From Rhodococcus sp. NBC_00297 (GTDB lineage Bacteria > Actinomycetota > Actinomycetes > Mycobacteriales > Mycobacteriaceae): DNA of 64,000 bases. Below, piece after piece: positions 27,934-35,536 of this stretch. The stretch's first letter is position 1; the number at the start of each line of letters is the position of its first letter. The notes under the pieces are model-generated. The model ran no database searches. It saw only the letters and a list, made by a program, of their open reading frames with translations, and was not told the DNA's origin. Made by a program: the position numbers and the translations under genes. Where the stretch lies: contig NZ_CP108041.1 of NCBI RefSeq assembly GCF_036173065.1, forward strand, positions 1,736,001 to 1,800,000, in the 5' to 3' direction.

Positions 27934-28809
27934 GTGAACGAACTGGACAGATTCGCTGGTCGGCACGACGGCGTCATCAGCCGGGCGCAGGCCCTGGCAC
28001 TGGGGCTGTCGTCCACTGCGCTCGAACGCCGCGTGTCCGCAGGACGCTGGACCCGCATGGCTTCGGGCATCTACATGCCGGCAGGTCAACCGGTCACCCA
28101 GCAGGCGATGGTGCGCATCGCGGTGCTCCGATGCGGTCGCGGAGCACTCGCGAGTGGGCCCACCGCCGCATGGTGGCTCGGCCTGCTCGAGCGGCCGCCC
28201 GCCCACTCCTGGGTGACCATTCCGCGTGCTCGGCGCTACCTCGATCGGTCGGTCACCGTGCGACGACGCGACGTTCCTGCAGTCGACGTGGCGGTGGCCC
28301 GCGATCTCCGCGTCACCGGCCTCGCTCTGACTGTGCTGGAGACCGCGGTGATCCTGGAGGAGGCGCGACCCGGCGACGGAACCCAGTTCCTCGACCGCGC
28401 ACTGCAGACCCGCACGTCACTGGACCGGCTGCAGAGTGCCCACGCTCGCAACCCCGGACGTGTCGGCAGCCCTCGCGCCGCGGCGATGCTCGTGCACGCG
28501 GCGACCGGCGGCGAATCCGAGGCGGAGCGAATCTTCCTTCGACTGCTGCGCACCTTTCGCATCACGGGATGGGAGTGCGCCGTGCGGTCATGCGGTTACG
28601 TGATCGACGTGGCCTTCGTCGACCGACGGGTGGCGATCGAGATCGACGGCTGGGCGTATCACCGCACGGCCGAGCGCATGGCACACGACGCGGTGCGTCA
28701 GAACGCGCTCGTGAACGACGGCTGGACGATCCTCCGGTTCACCTACCACCGGCTGATTCGAGAGCCCGAAGCCGTGATCGCCGAGGTACGTCGAGCACTG
28801 CGTCGATAG
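27934..28809 (+). CDS. AbiEi-like N-terminus with DUF559 nuclease-like domain
   Basis: About 291 aa. The N-terminal segment (GVISRAQALALGLSS, then GRWTRMASGIYM) matches the winged-helix AbiEi antitoxin-like entry. The C-terminal segment has YVIDVAFVDRRVAIEIDG and ends with FTYHRL, the DUF559/Vsr-like PD-(D/E)XK pattern (Asp then E-x-D). The role is unknown; a DNA-processing function is possible. An ATG at 27853 would add 27 residues coded by the palindromic repeat and unlike the family; GTG 27934 is preferred. Palindromes A and B flank the gene. Confidence 0.78.
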   Translation: MNELDRFAGRHDGVISRAQALALGLSSTALERRVSAGRWTRMASGIYMPAGQPVTQQAMVRIAVLRCGRGALASGPTAAWWLGLLERPPAHSWVTIPRARRYLDRSVTVRRRDVPAVDVAVARDLRVTGLALTVLETAVILEEARPGDGTQFLDRALQTRTSLDRLQSAHARNPGRVGSPRAAAMLVHAATGGESEAERIFLRLLRTFRITGWECAVRSCGYVIDVAFVDRRVAIEIDGWAYHRTAERMAHDAVRQNALVNDGWTILRFTYHRLIREPEAVIAEVRRALRR

Positions 28810-28847
28810 TGGAATCGGCGCCCCGGATTCCGGGGTTCAGATTCCAC
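28809..28847. repeat. 39-bp palindromic repeat, copy B
   Basis: Lies between the convergent DUF559 and permease genes. On the reverse strand it follows the permease TGA after TC, exactly as copies A and C follow their genes; its other edge shares the last base of the DUF559 TAG. The core CCCCGGATTCCGGGG is fully self-complementary apart from the central base, so a bidirectional terminator role is likely. Confidence 0.82.
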
Positions 28848-28849
28848 GA

Positions 28850-29869
28850 TCAGCGTTTTCCACGCAACAGGATGATCGCGAACGCCGGCACACCCACGAG
28901 CGCCGTCACGACCCCCACCGGAATCTCCTGCGGCGCGAAGACGCTGCGCGCCAGGGTGTCCGCCCACACCATGAACACGGCACCGATCGCCATGGACACC
29001 GGCAGCACGCGGTGATGGGCGGTGCCGACGAGGATGCGAGCCGCGTGCGGGATGACCAGCCCGACGAATCCGATGGCTCCCGCCGACGCCACGATGGTCG
29101 CGGTCATCAGTGCAGTGACTCCGAGCAGGACGACGGACAGGCGGAGCATCGAGACACCGAGCGCGCGGGCCGTGTCCGATCCCAGCGTGACCGCGTCGAG
29201 CGACGGCGCCGCCACCACGCACGCCACCGCCCCGATCCCCACGGCGCCGGCGCACACCGCGACATCGCTCCACCCGGCACCGGCGAGCGAGCCCAGCAAC
29301 CAGAACAGCACCCCGCGCGTCTGCTCGGCGTCGGCGGAGGACAGCACGATGAACGAGGTGAGGGCCGAGAACAACTGCGTACCGGCCACTCCCGCCAAGA
29401 TCACCGGCCCAGTTCCACCGCCGGCGCCGGTGGCCAGCATCATCACCAGCACGAAGGACACGAGAGCACCGACGAAGGCGCCGGTCGACAGCGACAGTGC
29501 GCCCGCACCCACACCGAGCACCGCCACCGACACGGCGCCCGTCGAGGCACCGGACGAGATGCCGAGAACGAACGGATCCGCCAAGCGGTTACGCAGCAGC
29601 GACTGCATGATCGCGCCACACAGCGCCAGGCCGCACCCGCAGATCGCCGCGAGAAGTGCACGGGGAAGCCGCAGTTCCCAGACGATGCCGTCCTGGATGC
29701 GGCTGACGTCCGCCGGCGGGCCACCGAGATGCGCGACGACGACGGCGACCACGTCGGGCACCGTCACGTTCGCCGGGCCCAGCGCGATGGACACCGCCAC
29801 CGACGCGACGACCGCCAGCAGCGTGGTCACGACCGCCAATGCCGGTCGCACCCTCACCCGTTCGACCAC
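28850..29869 (-). CDS. FecCD-type ABC permease, probably cobalamin (BtuC-like)
   Basis: A 339-aa permease of the FecCD/BtuC family with about ten membrane helices, the LRLPRALLA entry and the GAIGFVGLVIPHAAR loop that contacts the ATPase. It is downstream of a cobalamin riboswitch and a binding protein, so corrinoid uptake is the best guess. The coding regions overlap by 16 nt. No ATPase gene follows; it must be elsewhere. A siderophore role is possible but the riboswitch argues against it. Confidence 0.88.
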   Translation of the reverse strand: MVERVRVRPALAVVTTLLAVVASVAVSIALGPANVTVPDVVAVVVAHLGGPPADVSRIQDGIVWELRLPRALLAAICGCGLALCGAIMQSLLRNRLADPFVLGISSGASTGAVSVAVLGVGAGALSLSTGAFVGALVSFVLVMMLATGAGGGTGPVILAGVAGTQLFSALTSFIVLSSADAEQTRGVLFWLLGSLAGAGWSDVAVCAGAVGIGAVACVVAAPSLDAVTLGSDTARALGVSMLRLSVVLLGVTALMTATIVASAGAIGFVGLVIPHAARILVGTAHHRVLPVSMAIGAVFMVWADTLARSVFAPQEIPVGVVTALVGVPAFAIILLRGKR

Positions 29870-30876
29870 TCCTGCAGTGCCGCAGCCACTTTCTCGATAC
29901 CGTCGATGGTCCGGATCGACGGATTGAGGTCGGCACCGTTCACGACGATGTAGCGCTTGTCGATCACCGCCTGCATGCGACTCGTCACCGGGTTGCTCTC
30001 GAGGAATGCGATCTTGCTCGCCAGCGCGTCACCGTCGATGCTGCGCCGGCTGAGGTCGGCCAGCACGAGTGCGGAGGGGTTGCGGTCGGCGACACTCTCC
30101 CAACTCACCTGCGGCCATTCGTCCTTCGTGTCCGCGAAGACGTTGCGCACGCCCACCGCGTTCGAGATGACACCGGACGCTCCGCAGCACCCGGCCATGT
30201 AGGGGGCAGTGGTGTCGGCGAACCAGTACGCGAGCGACGCCTCCGACACCGGCGTGGATGCCGCGTCGTAGCGCGTTCGCAGCTCGTCGACGAGGGCATC
30301 CCCTCGGTCGCGGACATCGAAGATCGCCGCGAGATCGCGCACCTCCTCGAACACCGTCTCGATGCTCAGTGGCTCGTCCCGGGCACCGTCGGCGTTGACG
30401 CTGGTGGCCGACTTACCGATGCAGTCGGTCGGCGACAGGTACGTCGGGACGCCCAGGGCATCGAACCGGTCGCGGTCCGCGACTCCACCCTCTCCCAGCG
30501 TTCCGCCGAACGACCCGGTGACCAGATCGGGCTCGGCGTCCAGCACCACCTCGAGCGAGGGCTTGTTGTCCGCCAGCCGAGGAACCTGCGCGTCGGCGTC
30601 CGCGAGGTCGGCCCGTACCGGGTCGGTCCAGGTGGCGGTACCGACCATCCGATCTTCCAGCCCGAGGGACAGCAGAATCTCGGTGGATCCCTGGTTGAGG
30701 GAGACGGCGCGCTGCGGCGGCGCGTCGATGGTGACGGTGCGGCCGCAGTTCTCGAGGGTGACGGGATAGTTGCTTCCGGCCTCGGCCGCAGCCGTCGTGG
30801 TCGGGCCGGTGGAGCATCCTGTGGCGAGGAGGCCGACTGTCGTGACGACAGCGGCGATCGCGAGGCGTGGGGTCAT
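29854..30876 (-). CDS. ABC substrate-binding lipoprotein, probably cobalamin (BtuF-like)
   Basis: A 340-aa lipoprotein. The signal peptide ends at a lipobox (ATGC, Cys21). The body is a class III binding protein: TVTIDAPPQRAVSLNQGSTEILLSLGL and later PSALVLADL. Extra cysteines occur at MAGCCGASG. It binds the ligand outside the membrane and delivers it to the permease at 28850. The leader carries a cobalamin riboswitch, which is the main ground for a corrinoid ligand. Confidence 0.87.
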   Translation of the reverse strand: MTPRLAIAAVVTTVGLLATGCSTGPTTTAAAEAGSNYPVTLENCGRTVTIDAPPQRAVSLNQGSTEILLSLGLEDRMVGTATWTDPVRADLADADAQVPRLADNKPSLEVVLDAEPDLVTGSFGGTLGEGGVADRDRFDALGVPTYLSPTDCIGKSATSVNADGARDEPLSIETVFEEVRDLAAIFDVRDRGDALVDELRTRYDAASTPVSEASLAYWFADTTAPYMAGCCGASGVISNAVGVRNVFADTKDEWPQVSWESVADRNPSALVLADLSRRSIDGDALASKIAFLESNPVTSRMQAVIDKRYIVVNGADLNPSIRTIDGIEKVAAALQEWSNG

Positions 30877-30919
30877 GTTCGGTTGTGCCGTCCTGCTGGG
30901 AGCCCGTGCGCGGAGCTTC

Positions 30920-31040
30920 GAGGGTGGTGCCGGACAGCAAGCGATCGGACTTCGAGCCGAAGCTCGTCACCGTTGCGCGCCAGTCCCGGAATCGCACCGG
31001 GTTCCCTCGCTGAACGACTGTTCGAGGGTCACTCTAACGG
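30920..31040 (-). promoter_or_regulatory. Cobalamin riboswitch
   Basis: Read on the reverse strand, the leader of the binding-protein gene contains GGAACCCGGTGCGATTCCGG, then GGACTGGCGCGCAACGGTGA, a perfect GAGC-TTCG-GCTC hairpin, and AGTCCGATCGC. These match the conserved core of adenosylcobalamin riboswitches (the GGTG-ATTCC hairpin and GCGCAACGGT motif). Boundaries are approximate. Binding of cobalamin should switch off the transporter below. Confidence 0.85.
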
Positions 31041-31047
31041 TCGGTCG

Positions 31048-31260
31048 TCAGGCCGCCGAGTCGCGGCGGTGTTCGGGAGTCGACTCCTGCCGACGCGCGT
31101 CGCGCTCCGCCTTGCGGACGGCGCGACCGATCCAGACACCGATGAGGACCGCCATGAGAAGCCACGCGACCGCGATGCCCACCACGAGCATCCAGCCCGT
31201 GGTCACGAGCGGGTCCCGAGGTGGTGCGGTGTCGTCACGACGAGTTTTCGTCACGGCCAT
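31048..31260 (-). CDS. Small single-pass membrane protein
   Basis: A 70-aa protein: hydrophilic N-terminus, one helix (GWMLVVGIAVAWLLMAVLIG), then WIGRAVRKAERDARRQE and a polar tail. The helix and the GxxIGRA motif resemble the MWW proteins at 15332 and 31306, though the N-terminus is longer. Function unknown. It ends just upstream of the cobalamin riboswitch. Confidence 0.62.
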   Translation of the reverse strand: MAVTKTRRDDTAPPRDPLVTTGWMLVVGIAVAWLLMAVLIGVWIGRAVRKAERDARRQESTPEHRRDSAA

Positions 31261-31305
31261 TCGCGAGGATTGGCGTGCTCGATCACAATCAGATCTCGGT
31301 CCCCA

Positions 31306-31464
31306 TCACCTCGTGGGAGCGAGTGGCGCGTCACCGTCGACGTCGTGTGCGTGCTCGACGTCTTCCTCGACGTCGGCCACATGAATGGCATGGCCGACTC
31401 GGACGCCGAGAACGACCGACACCACCATCCAGACGGCCACGAAGCCGATGACGAACCACCACAT
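31306..31464 (-). CDS. Small single-pass membrane protein, MWW family
   Basis: A 52-aa protein beginning MWWFVIGFVAVWMVVSVVLG, then VRVGHAIHVADVEEDVEHAH and an acidic tail. It is a near paralogue of the 56-aa protein at 15332: shared MWW, the AVW pattern, GV, and AIHxADxE. The overall pair of paralogues 16 kb apart supports both as genes. No function is known. A divergent or co-directional promoter probably lies in 31465-31534. Confidence 0.68.
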   Translation of the reverse strand: MWWFVIGFVAVWMVVSVVLGVRVGHAIHVADVEEDVEHAHDVDGDAPLAPTR

Positions 31465-31534
31465 GTCACGAAGTGTTCCACCGATACCGGCGACCGAACC
31501 GCCTGCGAGGACGCGACATGGTCACGGTATCCGC

Positions 31535-33559
31535 TCAGTTCACATACGGAATGTTCACGAAGCTGGGGTTCGCGGGGTCGAGTTGCACGTGCTGGGGTGC
31601 CAGCGCGGAGTCGACGAGCATCGGCCCCAGTGGCAGGTAGCGCGGCACGCTGGCGGCGTAGACGTCGATGCGGATCCGGTGGCCCGGCGCGATCACGGCA
31701 TCCGTGGGGAGCAGGTTGATGTCCACCGTGGTCGGGACGCCGGGCACGAGGGGTTGCCGGCTCGCGAGCGTGAGCGCCGGCTTCGCGTCGACGTAGTCGC
31801 CGTTGGCCGAGCGGGTGCTCTTCGCCTCGTCGATCTGGCGAAGCGATGCGGTGAGAGCGCCGTGGCTGATCGGGGTGGACGTGCCGTCCGGCGCGACGTC
31901 GTTCATCGTCGCGGCCCAGAAGCCGTCGGGCCGATCGAGCACCGTGTTGAGATGCAGGTTGGTGGCACCCGAGATCTGAGTGGGCTTCTCGGCCGGCGCG
32001 CTGGTGAAGGTCAGCGCCTCGGCCTCGTTGAACCGGGAGTCCTTCGTGCACACGGACCCCAGGATCGCCGCCGCACCCGCAGTACCGACCGCGGCGTCGC
32101 GGGAACAGACCCCGCGCAGGCCCGGCGCGACGGTGAGGCGCGCGGTGTCGGACGTCGGCGACGAGGACAGCGAGCCGTCGTGGAGGCTGTGCCCGGCGGT
32201 GCCGCTGGGGGCGGCGGAGAGGTAGGTGCGCTGAGACTGCGCTCCGGCACGGGGGAACTGATCGGTGGTGGTCCACCCGCCGCCCTGCTGGAACAGCGTC
32301 ACGGGGCCGTACTTCTCGACACCGTTGTCGACGCCCTTGAGCCAGTGGTCGAACCACGCGCGTTCGAGTGCATCGAGCCGCGGCGGGTTGCCCGGGCGTC
32401 CGAAGCCCGCGCCCGGATTGACGTGGTACCCGTCGCCCATGATCAGCTGCTTGCGTCCGGGCGCGACCGGGATGTCGTTGTAGATGCGCGGCTCACTGTT
32501 GGTGAAGATGTCGTGCCAGCCGCCGTAGACCATGGTGGGCACTTCGATCTGCGACAGATCCGCCGAACGGTCGGCGTAGAACTCGCCGTCCTGCGCGACA
32601 CCGAGTGTCTCGGGCCGGATGTCGGCAATGGTCGGCGCCGTGAAGGCGTTGGCGAGTTCGGGGATCAGGATCGCCGGGTCAGCCAGTCGATCGGCGAGCC
32701 ACCGAGTGTCGAACTGCCCCTGCAGGATCGACTGCACGTTCGGGACGAACTTCAGCACGTTGACCAACGTGAGCCACAGCGGCATGAACCCGACACCCAA
32801 CGCGCCGCCGGTACCCACGATGTCGCGCAGCAGGTCGTTGCCGGGCTCGACCGGGAAGATGGCCTTCAGCGCCGGCGGACGCAGCGCCGCGGCCTGCACG
32901 GAGTTGATGGCCGAGTAGGAGATGCCCGACATACCGACCTGACCGTCCGACCAGGACTGCCGGGACGTCCAGTCGATGATCTCCGCCGAATCCTGTTGCT
33001 CGCGTGGACCCAACACGTCCCACGTGCCCTGCGAGAACCCGGTGCCGCGGGCATCGACGATCACCTGGGCGTAGCCGTTCTGGACCAGGTTTCGGTTGAC
33101 GGCGAAGATGCGCAGGCCCCCGCCGTCGACCGCCTGCGTGAGATCGGTGATGCCGTCGAACGGCGTACCGGCGAAGTTCAGGCTCGCCAGGAAGTCGAGC
33201 ACCGGCTCGCTCACTCCGGGAATCTGCTGGATCGAGTCGATCAGGTTGCCCACCAGCTTGGTGTACGGCGTGATGTTCAGGACGGTCGGGAGGTCGGTCT
33301 CCACCGGGCGACCGGACGCATCGGCGGGCCGGTAGATGTTGGCCTGCAACACCGTTCCGTCACTCATCGTGATGGGGACGTCCCAGTCGATGGCCACCTG
33401 CGGGTACTGCGGCGGCGCATCGGCCGCGGCGGTCCAGGCGACGGCGTCCGCGCCGCCGGTGGGATCCGCCGTGGCCGGCACCGCGGTACCGGATGCGACG
33501 AGGAGGGCGACGAGAACGCCCGAGATGACCGTGGAACGACGCCGCACACGAGCCCCCAT
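31535..33559 (-). CDS. Secreted CocE/NonD-type (X-Pro dipeptidyl-peptidase S15) hydrolase
   Basis: A 674-aa secreted alpha/beta-hydrolase. Signal peptide about residues 1-32 (RRRSTVISGVLVALLVASGT, cut near PATA). The catalytic domain shows GYAQVIVDARGTGFSQG, the nucleophile in GMSGISYSA, the acid region GGWHDIF, and the histidine in DGYHVNPG. The C-terminal galactose-binding-like jelly roll closes with APGHRIRIDVY. It probably cleaves acyl or amide bonds outside the cell; substrate unknown. Start ATG 33559 has a GGGAGG site upstream; ATG 33595 is an alternative. Confidence 0.88.
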   Translation of the reverse strand: MGARVRRRSTVISGVLVALLVASGTAVPATADPTGGADAVAWTAAADAPPQYPQVAIDWDVPITMSDGTVLQANIYRPADASGRPVETDLPTVLNITPYTKLVGNLIDSIQQIPGVSEPVLDFLASLNFAGTPFDGITDLTQAVDGGGLRIFAVNRNLVQNGYAQVIVDARGTGFSQGTWDVLGPREQQDSAEIIDWTSRQSWSDGQVGMSGISYSAINSVQAAALRPPALKAIFPVEPGNDLLRDIVGTGGALGVGFMPLWLTLVNVLKFVPNVQSILQGQFDTRWLADRLADPAILIPELANAFTAPTIADIRPETLGVAQDGEFYADRSADLSQIEVPTMVYGGWHDIFTNSEPRIYNDIPVAPGRKQLIMGDGYHVNPGAGFGRPGNPPRLDALERAWFDHWLKGVDNGVEKYGPVTLFQQGGGWTTTDQFPRAGAQSQRTYLSAAPSGTAGHSLHDGSLSSSPTSDTARLTVAPGLRGVCSRDAAVGTAGAAAILGSVCTKDSRFNEAEALTFTSAPAEKPTQISGATNLHLNTVLDRPDGFWAATMNDVAPDGTSTPISHGALTASLRQIDEAKSTRSANGDYVDAKPALTLASRQPLVPGVPTTVDINLLPTDAVIAPGHRIRIDVYAASVPRYLPLGPMLVDSALAPQHVQLDPANPSFVNIPYVN

Positions 33560-33642
33560 GCTCTGATCGGCACCCTCCCCTGTGATGGGCGCCACTAACC
33601 TACCGGACGGTAACCTACGGTCACGGAAAGGTCAACGACCAT

Positions 33643-34941
33643 TCATGCGCCGAACAACAAGAAGAGACCGAGGAAGGTGTACAGCACCATCACCAGCATG
33701 AGAGCCAGTTCGCCGAGCAGCGCGTCCTTCTTCGGTAGGAGCCGCAGAGCCGCGTCGTGCGCCAGTGTCACTCCGACGATGTGCCCGATCACCACGCACA
33801 GCACCGTGATCGATGCGACCACCGACGGATGCGAGGACAACGCGTAGTTCACCGACGCGTCCGCGATGCCGAGCGGATTCCATCCTCGGTCGAACGGATC
33901 GAACAACGTGAAGACGCTCTGCTGACCTTTCTCCACGAGATAGGTGAGGTAATGGGCGAAGAAGTACCCGACGACGATCGGGATCAGCGAGTGCGCCAGC
34001 AAGCCGGGCAACTGCGCGCGACGCTCCCTCGTCACGCCGCCGGTGGTGCGCGCCGCGAGCCAGAACACGGTGCCCACCAGTGCGACACACGCCAGCACGC
34101 CGGCCGTGCGGATCAGCACCGGGTCACCGAGGTCACGCGCGAACGACTTCCATCTCGGCGTCTGCGCCAGCGAGTCGAACGCGGTGGAGCCGAGCAACGT
34201 GGCCGTCACGGCGACGGTTCCGCGTCGTACGGGGAGGGTGGCGGCACCGTCGAGCGGGTTCCGCAGCATGAGGGCGCGAGACTCCCTGTCGCGCGCCAGG
34301 ATCGACAACCGCGCCACGGTGTCGCTGAACACCTCGAACGGATCCGCGCGCGCGAACCATTCCTCGCCGAAGATCAGGGCGCCGCCGAGCAGGACCACCA
34401 CGTACAGCAGACACCAGGTACGCACGGCGGCGACCGAACCGGGATCACTCGACGCCAGTTCGAGCCACACGAAGGCCAGCAGGCCCAGCACCGCCGGGAC
34501 CACCCCGATGCCGTCGGGCACGGTCCGCGGCCGGCCGTGCGGCAGAACGCGATACAGCGCGCGGACCGGCGACACGATGCGCCACACCGGCCCGAAGACC
34601 AGCGATGCCGGGACCAGCCCGACCCACACCAGCACGTAGAACACGCCGAGCAGAGCGTTGGATGCATCCTGCGGACCCAGCACCGACGCCGCACCGACCC
34701 ACACGGCCAGCGCCACCGACGCGGCGCCGACGACGCCCCGGAACGCGGCAGCGTCCACGAGTCGCGCCAGCGGCGTCCGGACCAGGTGTCGATCGGGCGT
34801 CAGACGCGGAGTCTTCCACGCCAACAACAGGACCGCGAAGGACGCTGCCAGCGCCCAGGCACCGCCGATGAGGGCGTACGTCACCGGGATCGGCAGGTCG
34901 GTCGACCCGCCGAGACCGTGCGCGAGGACCTCGCTGCTCAC
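33643..34941 (-). CDS. Polytopic membrane protein, FedB (fenitrothion hydrolase)-like
   Basis: A 432-aa protein with about ten membrane helices. The N-terminal AHGLGGSTDLPIP segment and the size match actinobacterial proteins that databases name fenitrothion hydrolase after FedB; that activity has been shown only elsewhere and may not apply here. Other conserved-looking motifs are GYFFAHYLTY, DPFDRGWNPLG and GHIVGVTLAHD, with membrane-embedded histidines. Last gene of a four-gene cluster; its ATG overlaps the lipoprotein stop by 4 nt. Confidence 0.72.
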   Translation of the reverse strand: MSSEVLAHGLGGSTDLPIPVTYALIGGAWALAASFAVLLLAWKTPRLTPDRHLVRTPLARLVDAAAFRGVVGAASVALAVWVGAASVLGPQDASNALLGVFYVLVWVGLVPASLVFGPVWRIVSPVRALYRVLPHGRPRTVPDGIGVVPAVLGLLAFVWLELASSDPGSVAAVRTWCLLYVVVLLGGALIFGEEWFARADPFEVFSDTVARLSILARDRESRALMLRNPLDGAATLPVRRGTVAVTATLLGSTAFDSLAQTPRWKSFARDLGDPVLIRTAGVLACVALVGTVFWLAARTTGGVTRERRAQLPGLLAHSLIPIVVGYFFAHYLTYLVEKGQQSVFTLFDPFDRGWNPLGIADASVNYALSSHPSVVASITVLCVVIGHIVGVTLAHDAALRLLPKKDALLGELALMLVMVLYTFLGLFLLFGA

Positions 34942-35351
34942 GACCGGACGAGCACCGTCGCCACGGTGACGTCGGCCTCGTGCAACTCGATGTCGACCGA
35001 GCCCGGCACGTCGACCGTGAAGCGGAACTGCTGATCGTCACCGACCGCCACCGGGAAGCTGTGCTCCGGAACGGAATGCACGTGGATCTCGTCCTCCGCG
35101 TCGCTGGACACGGTCACGAGGATCTCCTCGCCGACCCTGCCCTCGAGACGCTGGTCGACCGGGGTGACCTCACCGCCCGCGATGGAGACGTCGAGCGTGG
35201 TGGTGGGCGTGATGCGTGGGACGTCGGACGCCGCTACGGACGTGGCCGGTGTCGAGGAGACCTGCTCGGGCGTCGCCTCGGTCTCCGGCTCCGCCTGCGA
35301 GCACCCCGCCAGCGCCAGTACCGCCAGCCCGACCACCACTACCCGCCTCAC
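34938..35351 (-). CDS. Cupredoxin-like lipoprotein
   Basis: A 137-aa lipoprotein with lipobox LAGC (Cys17), an acidic Thr/Ser-rich linker and a C-terminal beta-sandwich. That domain has EIHVHSVPEHSF and a closing GSVDIELHEADVTVATVLV, the cupredoxin-like layout, but no cysteine between the His motifs, so a blue copper site is unlikely. It may bind copper through its histidines. The GTG start (35351) overlaps the upstream stop and its own stop overlaps the FedB-like start. Confidence 0.78.
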   Translation of the reverse strand: MRRVVVVGLAVLALAGCSQAEPETEATPEQVSSTPATSVAASDVPRITPTTTLDVSIAGGEVTPVDQRLEGRVGEEILVTVSSDAEDEIHVHSVPEHSFPVAVGDDQQFRFTVDVPGSVDIELHEADVTVATVLVRS

Positions 35352-35536
35352 TCCGTGCCCTCCCTCTCGTTTGCATCCTTCAGGTCGTTCTCGGCGTTCT
35401 CCGCCCGCTCGGTCCGCCGGTCGCGCACGACGATGACGATCACCACGAGAGCGATGAGCACTGCGGGTATGACGGCCGGAAGTGCCAGCACGACAGAGTG
35501 ATCCGCGAGGTACGTCACGTTCGGATCGGGCGTCAT
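35348..35536 (-). CDS. Small single-pass membrane protein
   Basis: A 62-aa protein: short outside N-terminus (MTPDPNVTYLADHS), one helix (about 15-37) and a charged cytoplasmic tail rich in Glu and Arg. It sits between the 639-aa polytopic protein and the cupredoxin lipoprotein, with 4-nt overlaps on both sides, so it is made with them and is probably an accessory subunit. No family recognised. Confidence 0.75.
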   Translation of the reverse strand: MTPDPNVTYLADHSVVLALPAVIPAVLIALVVIVIVVRDRRTERAENAENDLKDANEREGTE

